From Gemmiger sp. An50 (GTDB lineage: Bacteria; Bacillota; Clostridia; Oscillospirales; Ruminococcaceae), in contig NZ_NFID01000013.1 of assembly GCF_002161595.1 (NCBI RefSeq), positions 1 to 64,000 on the forward strand: DNA of 64,000 bases, read 5' to 3'. The notes beneath the pieces were generated by a model. It saw nothing but the letters and a program-made list of their open reading frames with translations. It did not search any database and was not told where the DNA came from. Positions 20,360 through 30,991 of this stretch are shown here, piece by piece. The first letter of the stretch is position 1. Every line of letters begins with the position of its first letter. Position numbers and translations under genes: made by a program.

Positions 20360-20440
20360 ATGAGCAAGATGATCGGCAAGCAGTCTGCATTTGTTCTAGC
20401 TTCGGTATTCTTCTTGCTGGCGCAAGGGGTCTTTGTTTGA
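20360..20440 (+). CDS. Putative 26-aa leader peptide ahead of pyrC
   Basis: A short reading frame (ATG to TGA, 26 codons) with AAGGAGG and 7-base spacing. It begins MSKMIGKQSAF and continues with a hydrophobic stretch rich in Val, Phe and Leu. Its TGA is the first part of an intrinsic terminator stem, so a ribosome at the stop would cover the hairpin. The message just before the terminator is rich in U. The layout resembles the pyrL leader of enteric pyrBI, where UTP shortage slows the polymerase and lets the ribosome block termination. No homology is claimed; the evidence is the layout. It could instead be a tiny membrane peptide. Confidence 0.6.
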   Translation: MSKMIGKQSAFVLASVFFLLAQGVFV

Positions 20441-20472
20441 CTTTTCCTTTTTTGGGAAGAGTCATTTTTTTT
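20439..20472 (+). terminator. Attenuator terminator in the pyr leader
   Basis: GACTTTTCC pairs with GGGAAGAGTC across a T6 loop (one G-U), followed by A and T8. It lies between the promoter and pyrC, 31 bases before the pyrC start, so pyr transcription must read through it. Confidence 0.75.
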
Positions 20473-20502
20473 AAGCTTTTTTCGCTGAGAGGAGGCGCTT
20501 TA

Positions 20503-21675
20503 ATGCTCATCAAAAACGCAAAACTGTCGGACGGGACCCAGGTGGATGTGCTGATCCGGAACGGCAAGATCGCGGGCCTGATGCAGGATATGCCCGCCCA
20601 CGGGGAAGAGGTGATCGACGCGGCCGGCCGCACTCTGTTGCCCGGTTTCATCGATCTGCACTGCCACTGGCGCACCCCGGGCTTTGAATACAAGGAGGAC
20701 ATCGCCACCGGCAGCGCGGCCGCAGCCGCGGGCGGCTACACCTTCGTAAACCTGATGCCCAACACCAAGCCGGTGTGCTCCAGCGCCGCGCAGGCCCACG
20801 CCGTGATGGACGAGGCCGAGCGCCTGGGCATCTGCGGGGCCAACCAGACCATCTCCATCACCGAGAACTTCGACGGCCACACCCTGGACCATCTGAAGAG
20901 CCTGCCCGAGGACCTGCGCTTCATCACCGAGGACGGCAAGGGCGTGCAGAACAATCAGGTGATGGCCAAGGCCTTCGCCATCTGTGCCCAGCGGGATCTG
21001 GTGCTGATGAGCCACGCCGAGGACATGGAGATCTCCAAATGGGATTATCGTCTGGCCGAAAACATCGAGACAGTGCGCAACCTGCACCTGAGCGAGTACT
21101 ACGGCACCCGGCTGCACATGTGCCACGTGAGCACCAAGGAAGCCGTGGCCGCCATCGGCGACGCGAAGCGCCGGGGCGTGCCGGTCACCTGTGAGGTGAC
21201 CCCCCATCACCTGTGGTTCGCGGATACCGACTATCGGGTGAATCCGCCCATCCGCCAGGCGGAGGACGTGGAGGCCCTGGTGGAGGCCATCCGCACCGGC
21301 GTAGTGGACGCCATCGCCACCGACCACGCCCCCCATTCCCCTGAGGATAAGGCCAACGGCGCGGCGGGCATGATTGGTCTGGAGACCGCCTTCGGTGTGT
21401 GCTACACCAAGCTGTGCCGGGAAAAAGGCCTGGATCTGTACTACCTGGAGGCGCTGATGAGCCGCTTCCCGGCCGCCATCCTGGGTCTTGCAGGCAAGGG
21501 CGCCATCCAGGTGGGCATGGACGCCGACCTGACTCTGGTGGAGCTGGACACTCCCTATGTGGTGGACGCCGCCGCCATGCACTCCAAGAGCCACAACACC
21601 CCCTTCGATGGGGTGACGCTCTACGGCCGGGTGGATCTGACCATCCGGGGCGGGCGCGTAACCTACCAGCGCTGA
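20503..21675 (+). CDS. pyrC: Dihydroorotase
   Basis: A 390-aa amidohydrolase that closes carbamoyl-aspartate to dihydroorotate, the third step of pyrimidine synthesis. The metal site motif is DLHCHWRTPGFEYKED (about residues 48-63; family D-x-H-x-H...PG), with further ligands in MSHAED, CHVST and the late ATDHAPHSPEDK. GGAGG lies 8 bases before the ATG. A -10-like TATAAT at 21702-21707 in the gap to pyrF hints at a secondary promoter. Confidence 0.93.
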   Translation: MLIKNAKLSDGTQVDVLIRNGKIAGLMQDMPAHGEEVIDAAGRTLLPGFIDLHCHWRTPGFEYKEDIATGSAAAAAGGYTFVNLMPNTKPVCSSAAQAHAVMDEAERLGICGANQTISITENFDGHTLDHLKSLPEDLRFITEDGKGVQNNQVMAKAFAICAQRDLVLMSHAEDMEISKWDYRLAENIETVRNLHLSEYYGTRLHMCHVSTKEAVAAIGDAKRRGVPVTCEVTPHHLWFADTDYRVNPPIRQAEDVEALVEAIRTGVVDAIATDHAPHSPEDKANGAAGMIGLETAFGVCYTKLCREKGLDLYYLEALMSRFPAAILGLAGKGAIQVGMDADLTLVELDTPYVVDAAAMHSKSHNTPFDGVTLYGRVDLTIRGGRVTYQR

Positions 21676-21793
21676 GTCTGGCGAAAACTGTCGCCATCCT
21701 TTATAATAGAGGAAGAGAATCCTCGCACTTGAATATGAAACAAAAACCGGCTTTTGCCGGACCAAAGATGAAGATGAAAAGGAGAGGTTCACA

Positions 21794-22660
21794 ATGACCA
21801 ACATGGACAAACTGTACGAAGCTGTTGCCGCCCGCGGCCCGGTGTGCGTGGGACTGGACACCGATTTTTCCTATCTGCCGGAGGGCTTTGCCAAGGCCGA
21901 GCTCACTGCCGGTGAGAACATCGTGCGCTTCAACCAGGCCATTGTGGACGCCACCAAGTCTGTGGCAGGCTGCTTCAAGGTGCAGATCGCTTACTACGAG
22001 AGCCTGGGTCTGGACGGCCTGAACGCCTACAAGAAGACCCTGGACTACGTGAAGGCCACCGGCGTGCCGGTGATCGCCGACATCAAGCGCGGCGACATCG
22101 CCAAGACCGCTGAGATGTACGCCAAGGCCCACTTCGAGGGCGATTTCGAGGCCGACTTCATCACCCTGGCCCCCTACATGGGCCTGGATTCCATCAAGCC
22201 CTACATGCCGTTCGTGGAAGAGAAGGGCAAGGGCGTGTTTGTACTGGTGCGCACCTCCAACCCCGGCGCCAAGGACTTCGAGTACGAGAAGCTGGCCGAC
22301 GGCCGCCACGTATACGACATGGTGGGCGACAAGCTGAACGCCATGGGCAAGAGCTGCATGGGCGAGCACGGCTACTCCAGCCTGGGTCTGGTGATCGGCG
22401 GCACCCACATTGAGGAGGCGGCCGAGATCCGCGCCCGCTACAAGGACAGCTTCTTCCTGATCCCCGGCTACGGCGCCCAGGGCGGCACCGCCGAGGACAT
22501 CGCCCAGTACCTGAGCGCAGGCAACGGCGGCGTGGTGAACTCCAGCCGCGGCATCCTGCTGGCTTACAAGAAGCAGCCCGGCGTGGAATTCGCCCAGGCT
22601 GCCTACAACGAGTGTGTAAACATGAAGGAGGCCATCAAGAATGCCTGTGATCGCCTGTGA
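21794..22660 (+). CDS. pyrF: Orotidine 5'-phosphate decarboxylase (type 2)
   Basis: A 288-aa TIM-barrel enzyme converting OMP to UMP. The active-site motif IADIKRGDIAKTA (about residues 95-107) holds the D-x-K-x-x-D triad. It is longer than the E. coli type and matches the subfamily-2 enzymes common in Clostridia, including the late GYGAQGGTAEDI block. AAAAGGAGAGG precedes the ATG. It overlaps pyrK by 20 bases. Confidence 0.95.
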   Translation: MTNMDKLYEAVAARGPVCVGLDTDFSYLPEGFAKAELTAGENIVRFNQAIVDATKSVAGCFKVQIAYYESLGLDGLNAYKKTLDYVKATGVPVIADIKRGDIAKTAEMYAKAHFEGDFEADFITLAPYMGLDSIKPYMPFVEEKGKGVFVLVRTSNPGAKDFEYEKLADGRHVYDMVGDKLNAMGKSCMGEHGYSSLGLVIGGTHIEEAAEIRARYKDSFFLIPGYGAQGGTAEDIAQYLSAGNGGVVNSSRGILLAYKKQPGVEFAQAAYNECVNMKEAIKNACDRL

Positions 22661-23408
22661 TGTAAAGGTTCTGGAGCACCAGCGCCTGACCGATACCATC
22701 CGCCTGATGACCGTGAGCTGGCCCCGGCGGGACAAGGCCCCGAAGGCTGGCCAATTCTTCATGCTGCGCTGCTGGCCCGCGGATGTGGCCCCGGTGCTGA
22801 GCCGCCCCATCAGCGTGCACTCCTACGACCCGGAGCTGGCCACCCTGGAATTTCTGTATGAGGTGCGGGGCAAGGGCACCGAAAAGCTGGCGGCTCTGGT
22901 CCCCGGCGATACCCTGAGCCTGGTGGGCCCGGCGGGCAACGGCTTCAACGTGGCCGAGGCCGCGGGCAAGCGTGTGGCCCTGGTGGGCGGCGGCATCGGT
23001 ACCGCCCCCCTGTACCAGCTGGCCAAGGAGCTGTGCGAGGCGGGCACCAAGGCCGATTACTTCTGCGGCTTCCGGGACGAGCCCTACGGTATGGACCGCT
23101 TCACCCAGGTGTGCGGCAAGGTCCAGCTGGCCACCGACAGCGGCCGCTTCGGCTTCCATGGCTTCGTGACTCAGCTGCTCAAGCCCGAGGAGTACGACCT
23201 GGTACTCTGCTGCGGTCCCGAGCCCATGATGCGGGCAGTGGCCAAGCTCTGCGATGAGGCGGGCACCCGCTGCATCGTGAGCCTGGAGCGCAAGATGGCC
23301 TGCGGCATCGGCGCCTGCCTGGGCTGCACCTGCCACACCGAGACCGGCGGCAAGTGCGTGTGCAAGGAAGGCCCTGTATTTGATTCCAAGGAGGTGTTCG
23401 GCGCATGA
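22641..23408 (+). CDS. pyrK: Dihydroorotate dehydrogenase electron transfer subunit
   Basis: A 255-aa FAD and [2Fe-2S] protein that passes electrons from PyrD to NAD+. The FAD domain shows LSRPISVHSYD, the NAD domain VALVGGGIGTAPLYQLA, and the C-terminal cluster motif ACGIGACLGCTCH plus a later CVC gives the four-Cys [2Fe-2S] site. It overlaps pyrF at the start and pyrD by 4 bases at the end, as expected for a heterotetrameric class 1B complex. Confidence 0.94.
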   Translation: MPVIACDVKVLEHQRLTDTIRLMTVSWPRRDKAPKAGQFFMLRCWPADVAPVLSRPISVHSYDPELATLEFLYEVRGKGTEKLAALVPGDTLSLVGPAGNGFNVAEAAGKRVALVGGGIGTAPLYQLAKELCEAGTKADYFCGFRDEPYGMDRFTQVCGKVQLATDSGRFGFHGFVTQLLKPEEYDLVLCCGPEPMMRAVAKLCDEAGTRCIVSLERKMACGIGACLGCTCHTETGGKCVCKEGPVFDSKEVFGA

Positions 23409-24316
23409 GCGTATCCCTGAAGGTAAACCTGCTGGGCAAGGAAATGGCTGGCCCGGTGGTGGGTGCGTCCGGCACCTTCGGTTTCGGCGAGGAATACGCC
23501 GGTATGGTGGACCTGAAAAAGCTGGGCGGCATCAGCGGCAAGGGCATCACCCTGATCCCCAAACCGGGCAACCAGGGCGAGCGCCTGTTGGAGACCCCCA
23601 GCGGACTGATCAACTCCATCGGCCTGCAGAACCCCGGCGTGCAGCACTTCATCGACCATGAGCTGCCGGTGATGGAAACCCTGGGCACCACCATCTGGGC
23701 CAACCTGGGCGGCGGCTGCATCGAGGACTACGAGAAGGGCGCCGAGCTGCTCAACCCCACCAGCGTGGATTTTGTGGAGCTGAACATCAGCTGCCCCAAC
23801 GTGAAGCAGGGCGGCATCGCCTACGGCATCAAGGCCGACAGCGCCAAAGAGGTGGTCAGCCGGGTACGGGCGGTCTGCAAAAAGCCCCTGATCGTCAAGC
23901 TGAGCCCCCAGGCCGAGGACATCTGCCAGATGGCCGCCGCCTGTGTGGAGGCGGGCGCGGACGCGCTGAGCCTGGTGAACACCTTCCAGGCCTGCGCCAT
24001 TGATCTGGAAAAGCGCCGTCCGGTGTTCAACAACATCTTTGCGGGCCTGTCCGGCCCGGCCATCAAGCCCATCGCCCTGCGCATGGTCTACCAGGTCTGC
24101 GGCGCGGTGAACGTGCCGGTGATCGGCCTGGGCGGCATCCTGACCGGTGCCGACGCGCTGGAATTCATCATGGCGGGCGCCACTGCTGTGCAGGTGGGCA
24201 CCGCGAACTTCATGAATCCCCGCGCCTGCGAGACCATCACCGACGAGATTGCCGCCTGGATGGAGGCCCACGGGGTAGAGACCCTGGACGAGATCCGCGG
24301 CTGTGCCCGGGTATAA
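23405..24316 (+). CDS. pyrD: Dihydroorotate dehydrogenase, catalytic subunit (class 1B)
   Basis: A 303-aa FMN TIM barrel oxidising dihydroorotate to orotate. It has NSIGLQNPG (substrate site), the active-site loop ELNISCPNVKQGG with the catalytic Cys of class 1 enzymes, and the phosphate loop GLGGILTGADALEF. Paired with PyrK by a coupled ATGA overlap, so the acceptor is NAD+. Confidence 0.95.
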   Translation: MSVSLKVNLLGKEMAGPVVGASGTFGFGEEYAGMVDLKKLGGISGKGITLIPKPGNQGERLLETPSGLINSIGLQNPGVQHFIDHELPVMETLGTTIWANLGGGCIEDYEKGAELLNPTSVDFVELNISCPNVKQGGIAYGIKADSAKEVVSRVRAVCKKPLIVKLSPQAEDICQMAAACVEAGADALSLVNTFQACAIDLEKRRPVFNNIFAGLSGPAIKPIALRMVYQVCGAVNVPVIGLGGILTGADALEFIMAGATAVQVGTANFMNPRACETITDEIAAWMEAHGVETLDEIRGCARV

Positions 24317-24320
24317 AATT

Positions 24321-24387
24321 GGCGGCTTTTGCGTTCATCGTTCCCTTGTGTATCCAGATACACGGCGGGCGCTGCTTCGCGCAAAAT
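24321..24387 (+). repeat. Structured repeat unit, copy 1 (upstream of pyrE)
   Basis: The first 50 bases (24321-24370) recur at 24405-24454 with two changes only. Stem P1 TTTTGCG (24327-24333) / CGCAAAA (24380-24386) encloses stem P2 GTGTAT-CCAG-ATACAC (24349-24364). The period between copies is 84 bases. It lies in the 239-base gap between pyrD and pyrE. Confidence 0.75.
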
Positions 24388-24404
24388 CCATCCAATTTCT
24401 GACC

Positions 24405-24468
24405 GGCGGCTTTTGCGTTCATCGTTCCCTTGCGTATCCAGATACGCGGCGGGCAGCTTGTGTAAAAT
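24405..24468 (+). repeat. Structured repeat unit, copy 2 (upstream of pyrE)
   Basis: Same unit as copy 1. P2 is GCGTAT-CCAG-ATACGC, with a compensatory base-pair change relative to copy 1. P1 is TTTTGCG (24411-24417) / TGTAAAA (24461-24467), still pairable through G-U. The pattern argues for an RNA element under selection. The following 87 bases to pyrE contain an AACTGAT/ATCAGTT inverted repeat (24482-24488, 24512-24518) but no clear promoter. Confidence 0.75.
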
Positions 24469-24555
24469 GCAGATAATTTAAAACTGATAGTATAAAAGCT
24501 GCCAGAGACAGATCAGTTATCAATTGTTTTCAGATAGAGTAGAGGAGAGGTTACC

Positions 24556-25149
24556 ATGAACAACACCATCGAGATTTTGAAAGAGTGCGAAGCCTTTCTG
24601 GAGGGCCACTTCCTGCTGAGCAGCGGCCGCCATTCCAGCGCCTACTGCCAGATGGCTTTCCTGCAGCAGTACCCCGACCAGTGCGCCAAGGTGATGGCGA
24701 ACGTGGCCGAGCAGCTGAAGGATATGGACATTGACGTGATCGTCGGACCCGCCATGGGCGGCATCGTGTACGCCTACGAGCTGGGTCGCCAGCTGGGCAA
24801 GCGCGCCATCTTTACCGAGCGTGTGGACAATGTGATGACTCTGAAGCGCTTCGCCATCAAGCCCGGCGAGAAGTGCATCATCGCCGAGGACGTGGTGACC
24901 ACCGGTATCTCCAGCCTGGAGACCAAGCGCGTGATCGAAGAGGCCGGCGGCGAGTGCCTGGGCATCGTCTGCGTGGTGGACCGCACCAAGGCTGACGCTC
25001 CCTCTCCCATTCCCATCCTGGCCAGCGCCGCCAAGCTGGACCTGCCCAACTACCTGCCCGAGGAGTGCCCCATCTGCAAGGAGGGCAAGCTGCCTCTGGT
25101 GCACCTGGGCAGCCGCAAGATGAAGGAGCAGGCAAAGCAGACCCTGTGA
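24556..25149 (+). CDS. pyrE: Orotate phosphoribosyltransferase
   Basis: A 197-aa type I phosphoribosyltransferase joining orotate to PRPP to give OMP. The PRPP-binding motif is CIIAEDVVTTGISS (about residues 105-118), and the flexible-loop region is FTERVDNVMTLKRF. The C-terminal tail carries a CPIC motif. GAGGAGAGG lies 7 bases before the ATG. Preceded by the tandem structured repeat. Confidence 0.94.
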   Translation: MNNTIEILKECEAFLEGHFLLSSGRHSSAYCQMAFLQQYPDQCAKVMANVAEQLKDMDIDVIVGPAMGGIVYAYELGRQLGKRAIFTERVDNVMTLKRFAIKPGEKCIIAEDVVTTGISSLETKRVIEEAGGECLGIVCVVDRTKADAPSPIPILASAAKLDLPNYLPEECPICKEGKLPLVHLGSRKMKEQAKQTL

Positions 25150-25161
25150 TCACTTTTCTGA

Positions 25162-25192
25162 GCCCGACCGGGTATTTTTCGCCCGGCCGGGC
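25162..25192 (+). other. Hairpin between pyrE and carA
   Basis: GCCCGACCGGG pairs with CCCGGCCGGGC (one mismatch) over a T-rich loop. Only a GCC-TTTG tail follows, so it is a weak terminator or a processing/stability element. Confidence 0.45.
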
Positions 25193-25253
25193 CGGCCTTT
25201 GTCACGCAAGGGCGACCATTTTGCAACAACGCTGAAAGCGAGGGATTAGAGCC

Positions 25254-26345
25254 TTGAAAACATTTTTGGTTTTGGCCAACGGAACCGTGCTGGAGGGCCA
25301 GCAGTTCGGCGCCACCGGCACCCGCGTGGGTGAAGTGGTGTTCAACACCGGCATGGTGGGCTACGAAGAGACCCTGACCGACCCCAGCTACTATGGTCAG
25401 ATCATCACCCAGAGCTATCCTCTGGTGGGCAACTACGGCATCAACGGCGAGGACGCGGAGTCCGGCCGCATCTGGGCCTTTGGTTATATCGTGCGCGAGC
25501 TGTGCGACGCGCCCAGCAACTTCCGCTGCAAGAAGACTCTGGATCAGTACCTGAAGGAGCAGAACATCATCGGCCTGGCGGGCATCGACACCCGCAGCCT
25601 GGTGCGCCTGCTGCGTGAGAGCGGCGTCATGAACGGCGCGCTCACCACCGAGTACGCCACCGCCGAGGAGGCCCTGGCGGACGAGGCCCTGATGAAGGCC
25701 ATCCGGGAGTACAACGTGACCGAGGCCGTGGCCAACGTGACCCGCACCGAGACCACCGTGCTCAACGAGGGCGGCAAGTACCACGTGGCCCTGTTCGACT
25801 TCGGCTGCAAGAACAACATCCAGCGCAGCCTGGTCAAGCGGGACTGCAAGGTGAGCGTTGTGCCCGCCACCACCACCGCCAGCCAGCTGAAGGAAATGGG
25901 TCTGGACGGCATCATGCTCTCCAACGGCCCCGGCGACCCGGCGGAAAACGTGGAGATCATCGAGAACCTGAAAGAGATCGCAAAAATGGGCCTGCCCATC
26001 TTCGGCATCTGCCTGGGCCATCAGCTGATGGCGCTGGCCCAGGGCGCCAAAACCGAAAAGCTGAAGTACGGTCACCGCGGTGTAAACCAGCCGGTCACCG
26101 ACCTGGCCCACGGCCGCACCTATATCACCAGCCAGAACCACGGCTACGCTGTGGTGGGCGACAGCCTGGACAAATCCCTGGGCGAGGTGAGCCACGTGAA
26201 CGCCAACGACGGCACCGTGGAGGGCATCCGCTACAACAACATGGACTGCTTCACCGTGCAGTTCCACCCGGAAGCCTGCGGCGGCCCCAAGGATACCGAC
26301 TACCTGTTTGATGAATTTGTGGACATGATGAAGGGAGGCTGCTGA
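25254..26345 (+). CDS. carA: Carbamoyl phosphate synthetase, small (glutaminase) subunit
   Basis: A 363-aa class I glutamine amidotransferase supplying ammonia to CarB. The catalytic Cys is residue 253 in FGICLGHQLM, with the His-Glu pair in QFHPEA near the C-terminus. The start is TTG at 25254: an in-frame stop lies 21 bases upstream and no ATG or GTG is nearer. The ribosome site is weak (GAGGG). It is followed 3 bases later by carB. Confidence 0.95.
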   Translation: MKTFLVLANGTVLEGQQFGATGTRVGEVVFNTGMVGYEETLTDPSYYGQIITQSYPLVGNYGINGEDAESGRIWAFGYIVRELCDAPSNFRCKKTLDQYLKEQNIIGLAGIDTRSLVRLLRESGVMNGALTTEYATAEEALADEALMKAIREYNVTEAVANVTRTETTVLNEGGKYHVALFDFGCKNNIQRSLVKRDCKVSVVPATTTASQLKEMGLDGIMLSNGPGDPAENVEIIENLKEIAKMGLPIFGICLGHQLMALAQGAKTEKLKYGHRGVNQPVTDLAHGRTYITSQNHGYAVVGDSLDKSLGEVSHVNANDGTVEGIRYNNMDCFTVQFHPEACGGPKDTDYLFDEFVDMMKGGC

Positions 26346-26348
26346 GCC

Positions 26349-29555
<3,207 letters not shown>

Positions 29556-29579
29556 GGGCACAAAATCCCCGCTTTTTCA

Positions 29580-29610
29580 AACGCCGCTGGCTTGGCCAGC
29601 GGCGTTTTCT
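29580..29610 (+). terminator. Terminator of the pyr-car operon
   Basis: AACGCCGCTGGC, loop TTG, GCCAGCGGCGTT, then TTCTTT. Confidence 0.9.
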
Positions 29611-29622
29611 TTATGCATTTTG

Positions 29623-29651
29623 CTGACAGAATCTGTTCGAACCGGTATAAT
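29623..29651 (+). promoter_or_regulatory. Promoter of the small membrane protein pair
   Basis: CTGACA (29623-29628), 17-bp spacer, TATAAT (29646-29651). Confidence 0.8.
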
Positions 29652-29712
29652 AAAAGAAAACGAAAACCGGCGCGCCCCCGACGGGGCAAGTGCCGGAACA
29701 GGAGGCGGGGTC

Positions 29713-30408
29713 ATGAAGCGAAACGCACCGGAAAATGCCTGGAACGCCCAGACGCCGGAACAAGAGCCCTGGAACGAGCCGGACTACACGCCGGACCAGC
29801 TGCCGGAGCGGCGGAGCGGGGGTTCGGCCAGACTGCTGCCGCTGGCCGTCTGCGCCGTGCTGCTGGTGGTCCTGCTGGTGGAGGGAGCATTTTTCTGGCT
29901 GAAAGGCCGTCAGCTGGCATGGCAGAACGCGGTCTATGTGCCGGATGCTCAGCAGAGCATGTACCAGGCGGATGAGAGCTTTGCCTTCGGCCCGTATCAG
30001 CGAGCCGTGAAGGTGAGCGGTCAGGGGGAGGACCTGGGGCCGATCACCGGCATCGCCCAGAACGAAAAGATCGTGCGGGCGGCCGTGAGCCTGGGTGTTA
30101 TGAACGATGCCGCCTGGGACTGCGACGGGGCGTTTTATCTGCAATGCGACGGCGTGTATTACCGCAATCTGGGCGGTTATGAGCTGGAAGAGGAACACCC
30201 GGAATGGGCCATGCGGGCGCTGGAGGGCTTTGAGCTGTGCGGTCCTGGAATGGAGGAGGGCTGGGTGTACTTCCTGGTGCCGGAATCCGTGAGCGAGGGA
30301 ACTCTCTGGCTGCACTGGCTGGAAAAGAACGACGATTACGATACCGAAAGCGTGCAGACGGCGGGCGTGGCCGTGCAGTTTGACCAGGAGGTGACCGGCA
30401 ATGATTGA
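29713..30408 (+). CDS. Hypothetical single-pass membrane protein
   Basis: A 231-aa protein not assigned to a family. Residues 1-38 are hydrophilic and Pro/Glu-rich (cytoplasmic), residues about 40-65 form one membrane helix, and the rest is an acidic extracellular domain with three Cys and repeated Tyr/Trp. ATG 29713 has AGGAGG 6-12 bases upstream. The next gene starts 8 bases inside its 3' end, so the two proteins likely act together at the membrane. No catalytic motif is visible. Confidence 0.72.
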   Translation: MKRNAPENAWNAQTPEQEPWNEPDYTPDQLPERRSGGSARLLPLAVCAVLLVVLLVEGAFFWLKGRQLAWQNAVYVPDAQQSMYQADESFAFGPYQRAVKVSGQGEDLGPITGIAQNEKIVRAAVSLGVMNDAAWDCDGAFYLQCDGVYYRNLGGYELEEEHPEWAMRALEGFELCGPGMEEGWVYFLVPESVSEGTLWLHWLEKNDDYDTESVQTAGVAVQFDQEVTGND

Positions 30409-30886
30409 GGATACCCGCAAAGGAATGGGCCTTTGGGTGCTGGCCGGTCTGCTGGTGCTGGCAATCCTGGGCACAGGCATCTGGGGTGCGATGCGGCTGA
30501 GCGCACTGAGCGTCGCACCCGGCTGGTATGCCTCCATGGATGGCGCGCAGATCGAGCCGGTACAGCCGGAAGGCGCAGAGGAGGGGCATGATTATTACCG
30601 ACTGCGCTTTGTGCTCACCAACAACAGCGACCAGGACATCTATGTGGCAGGATGGAACCTGGGCGTGCGCCCGGCGAAGGGCTACGAGTATGCGGTGGAT
30701 GTGTGGCATCCCTGGGACGAGAGCATCACCCTGGAAAAAGAGCCCTGCGTGCCGGTGGGCTGCATCGGTGATGTGGAGCTGATTTTAGAGGTGGACCCGG
30801 AGGAATTGGAGACCAAAACCCTTCGCGTTGCCCTGGACCCCTATGGGGAAACGCCCCTGGAATTGGGGGAAGTGGAGCTGCCCTGA
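30401..30886 (+). CDS. Hypothetical signal-anchored protein
   Basis: A 161-aa protein with an N-terminal membrane helix (about residues 10-31) and an extracellular beta-rich domain containing YYRLRFVLTNNSDQDIYVAG, which looks like an immunoglobulin-like or DUF4352-like fold that handles surface interactions. No enzyme motif. It is coupled to the preceding gene by an 8-base overlap and separated from ftsH by 105 bases with its own promoter. Function unknown. Confidence 0.7.
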   Translation: MIEDTRKGMGLWVLAGLLVLAILGTGIWGAMRLSALSVAPGWYASMDGAQIEPVQPEGAEEGHDYYRLRFVLTNNSDQDIYVAGWNLGVRPAKGYEYAVDVWHPWDESITLEKEPCVPVGCIGDVELILEVDPEELETKTLRVALDPYGETPLELGEVELP

Positions 30887-30920
30887 ACCGTGCGCGAAAT
30901 CTTTTAGAAACGTTCATATA

Positions 30921-30949
30921 TTCTTCATATCGGGAATGTATCCTAGAAT
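30921..30949 (+). promoter_or_regulatory. Candidate promoter of ftsH
   Basis: TTCTTC (30921-30926), 17-bp spacer, TAGAAT (30944-30949). The -35 is poor; the spacing is right. Confidence 0.45.
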
Positions 30950-30991
30950 AGTAGACTTGAACTGATACCACTTGAAAAAGGCGGAGTGAAT

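Noticed and set aside
24321-24454. CRISPR-like repeat-spacer
   Set aside because: Only two copies, no regular spacers, no cas genes, and the repeat itself holds two stems.
24498-24515. CCAGAGA in the pyrE leader resembling a PyrR binding loop
   Set aside because: Only 7 bases match the core, the GG that follows in the PyrR consensus is missing, and no terminator/antiterminator pair surrounds it.
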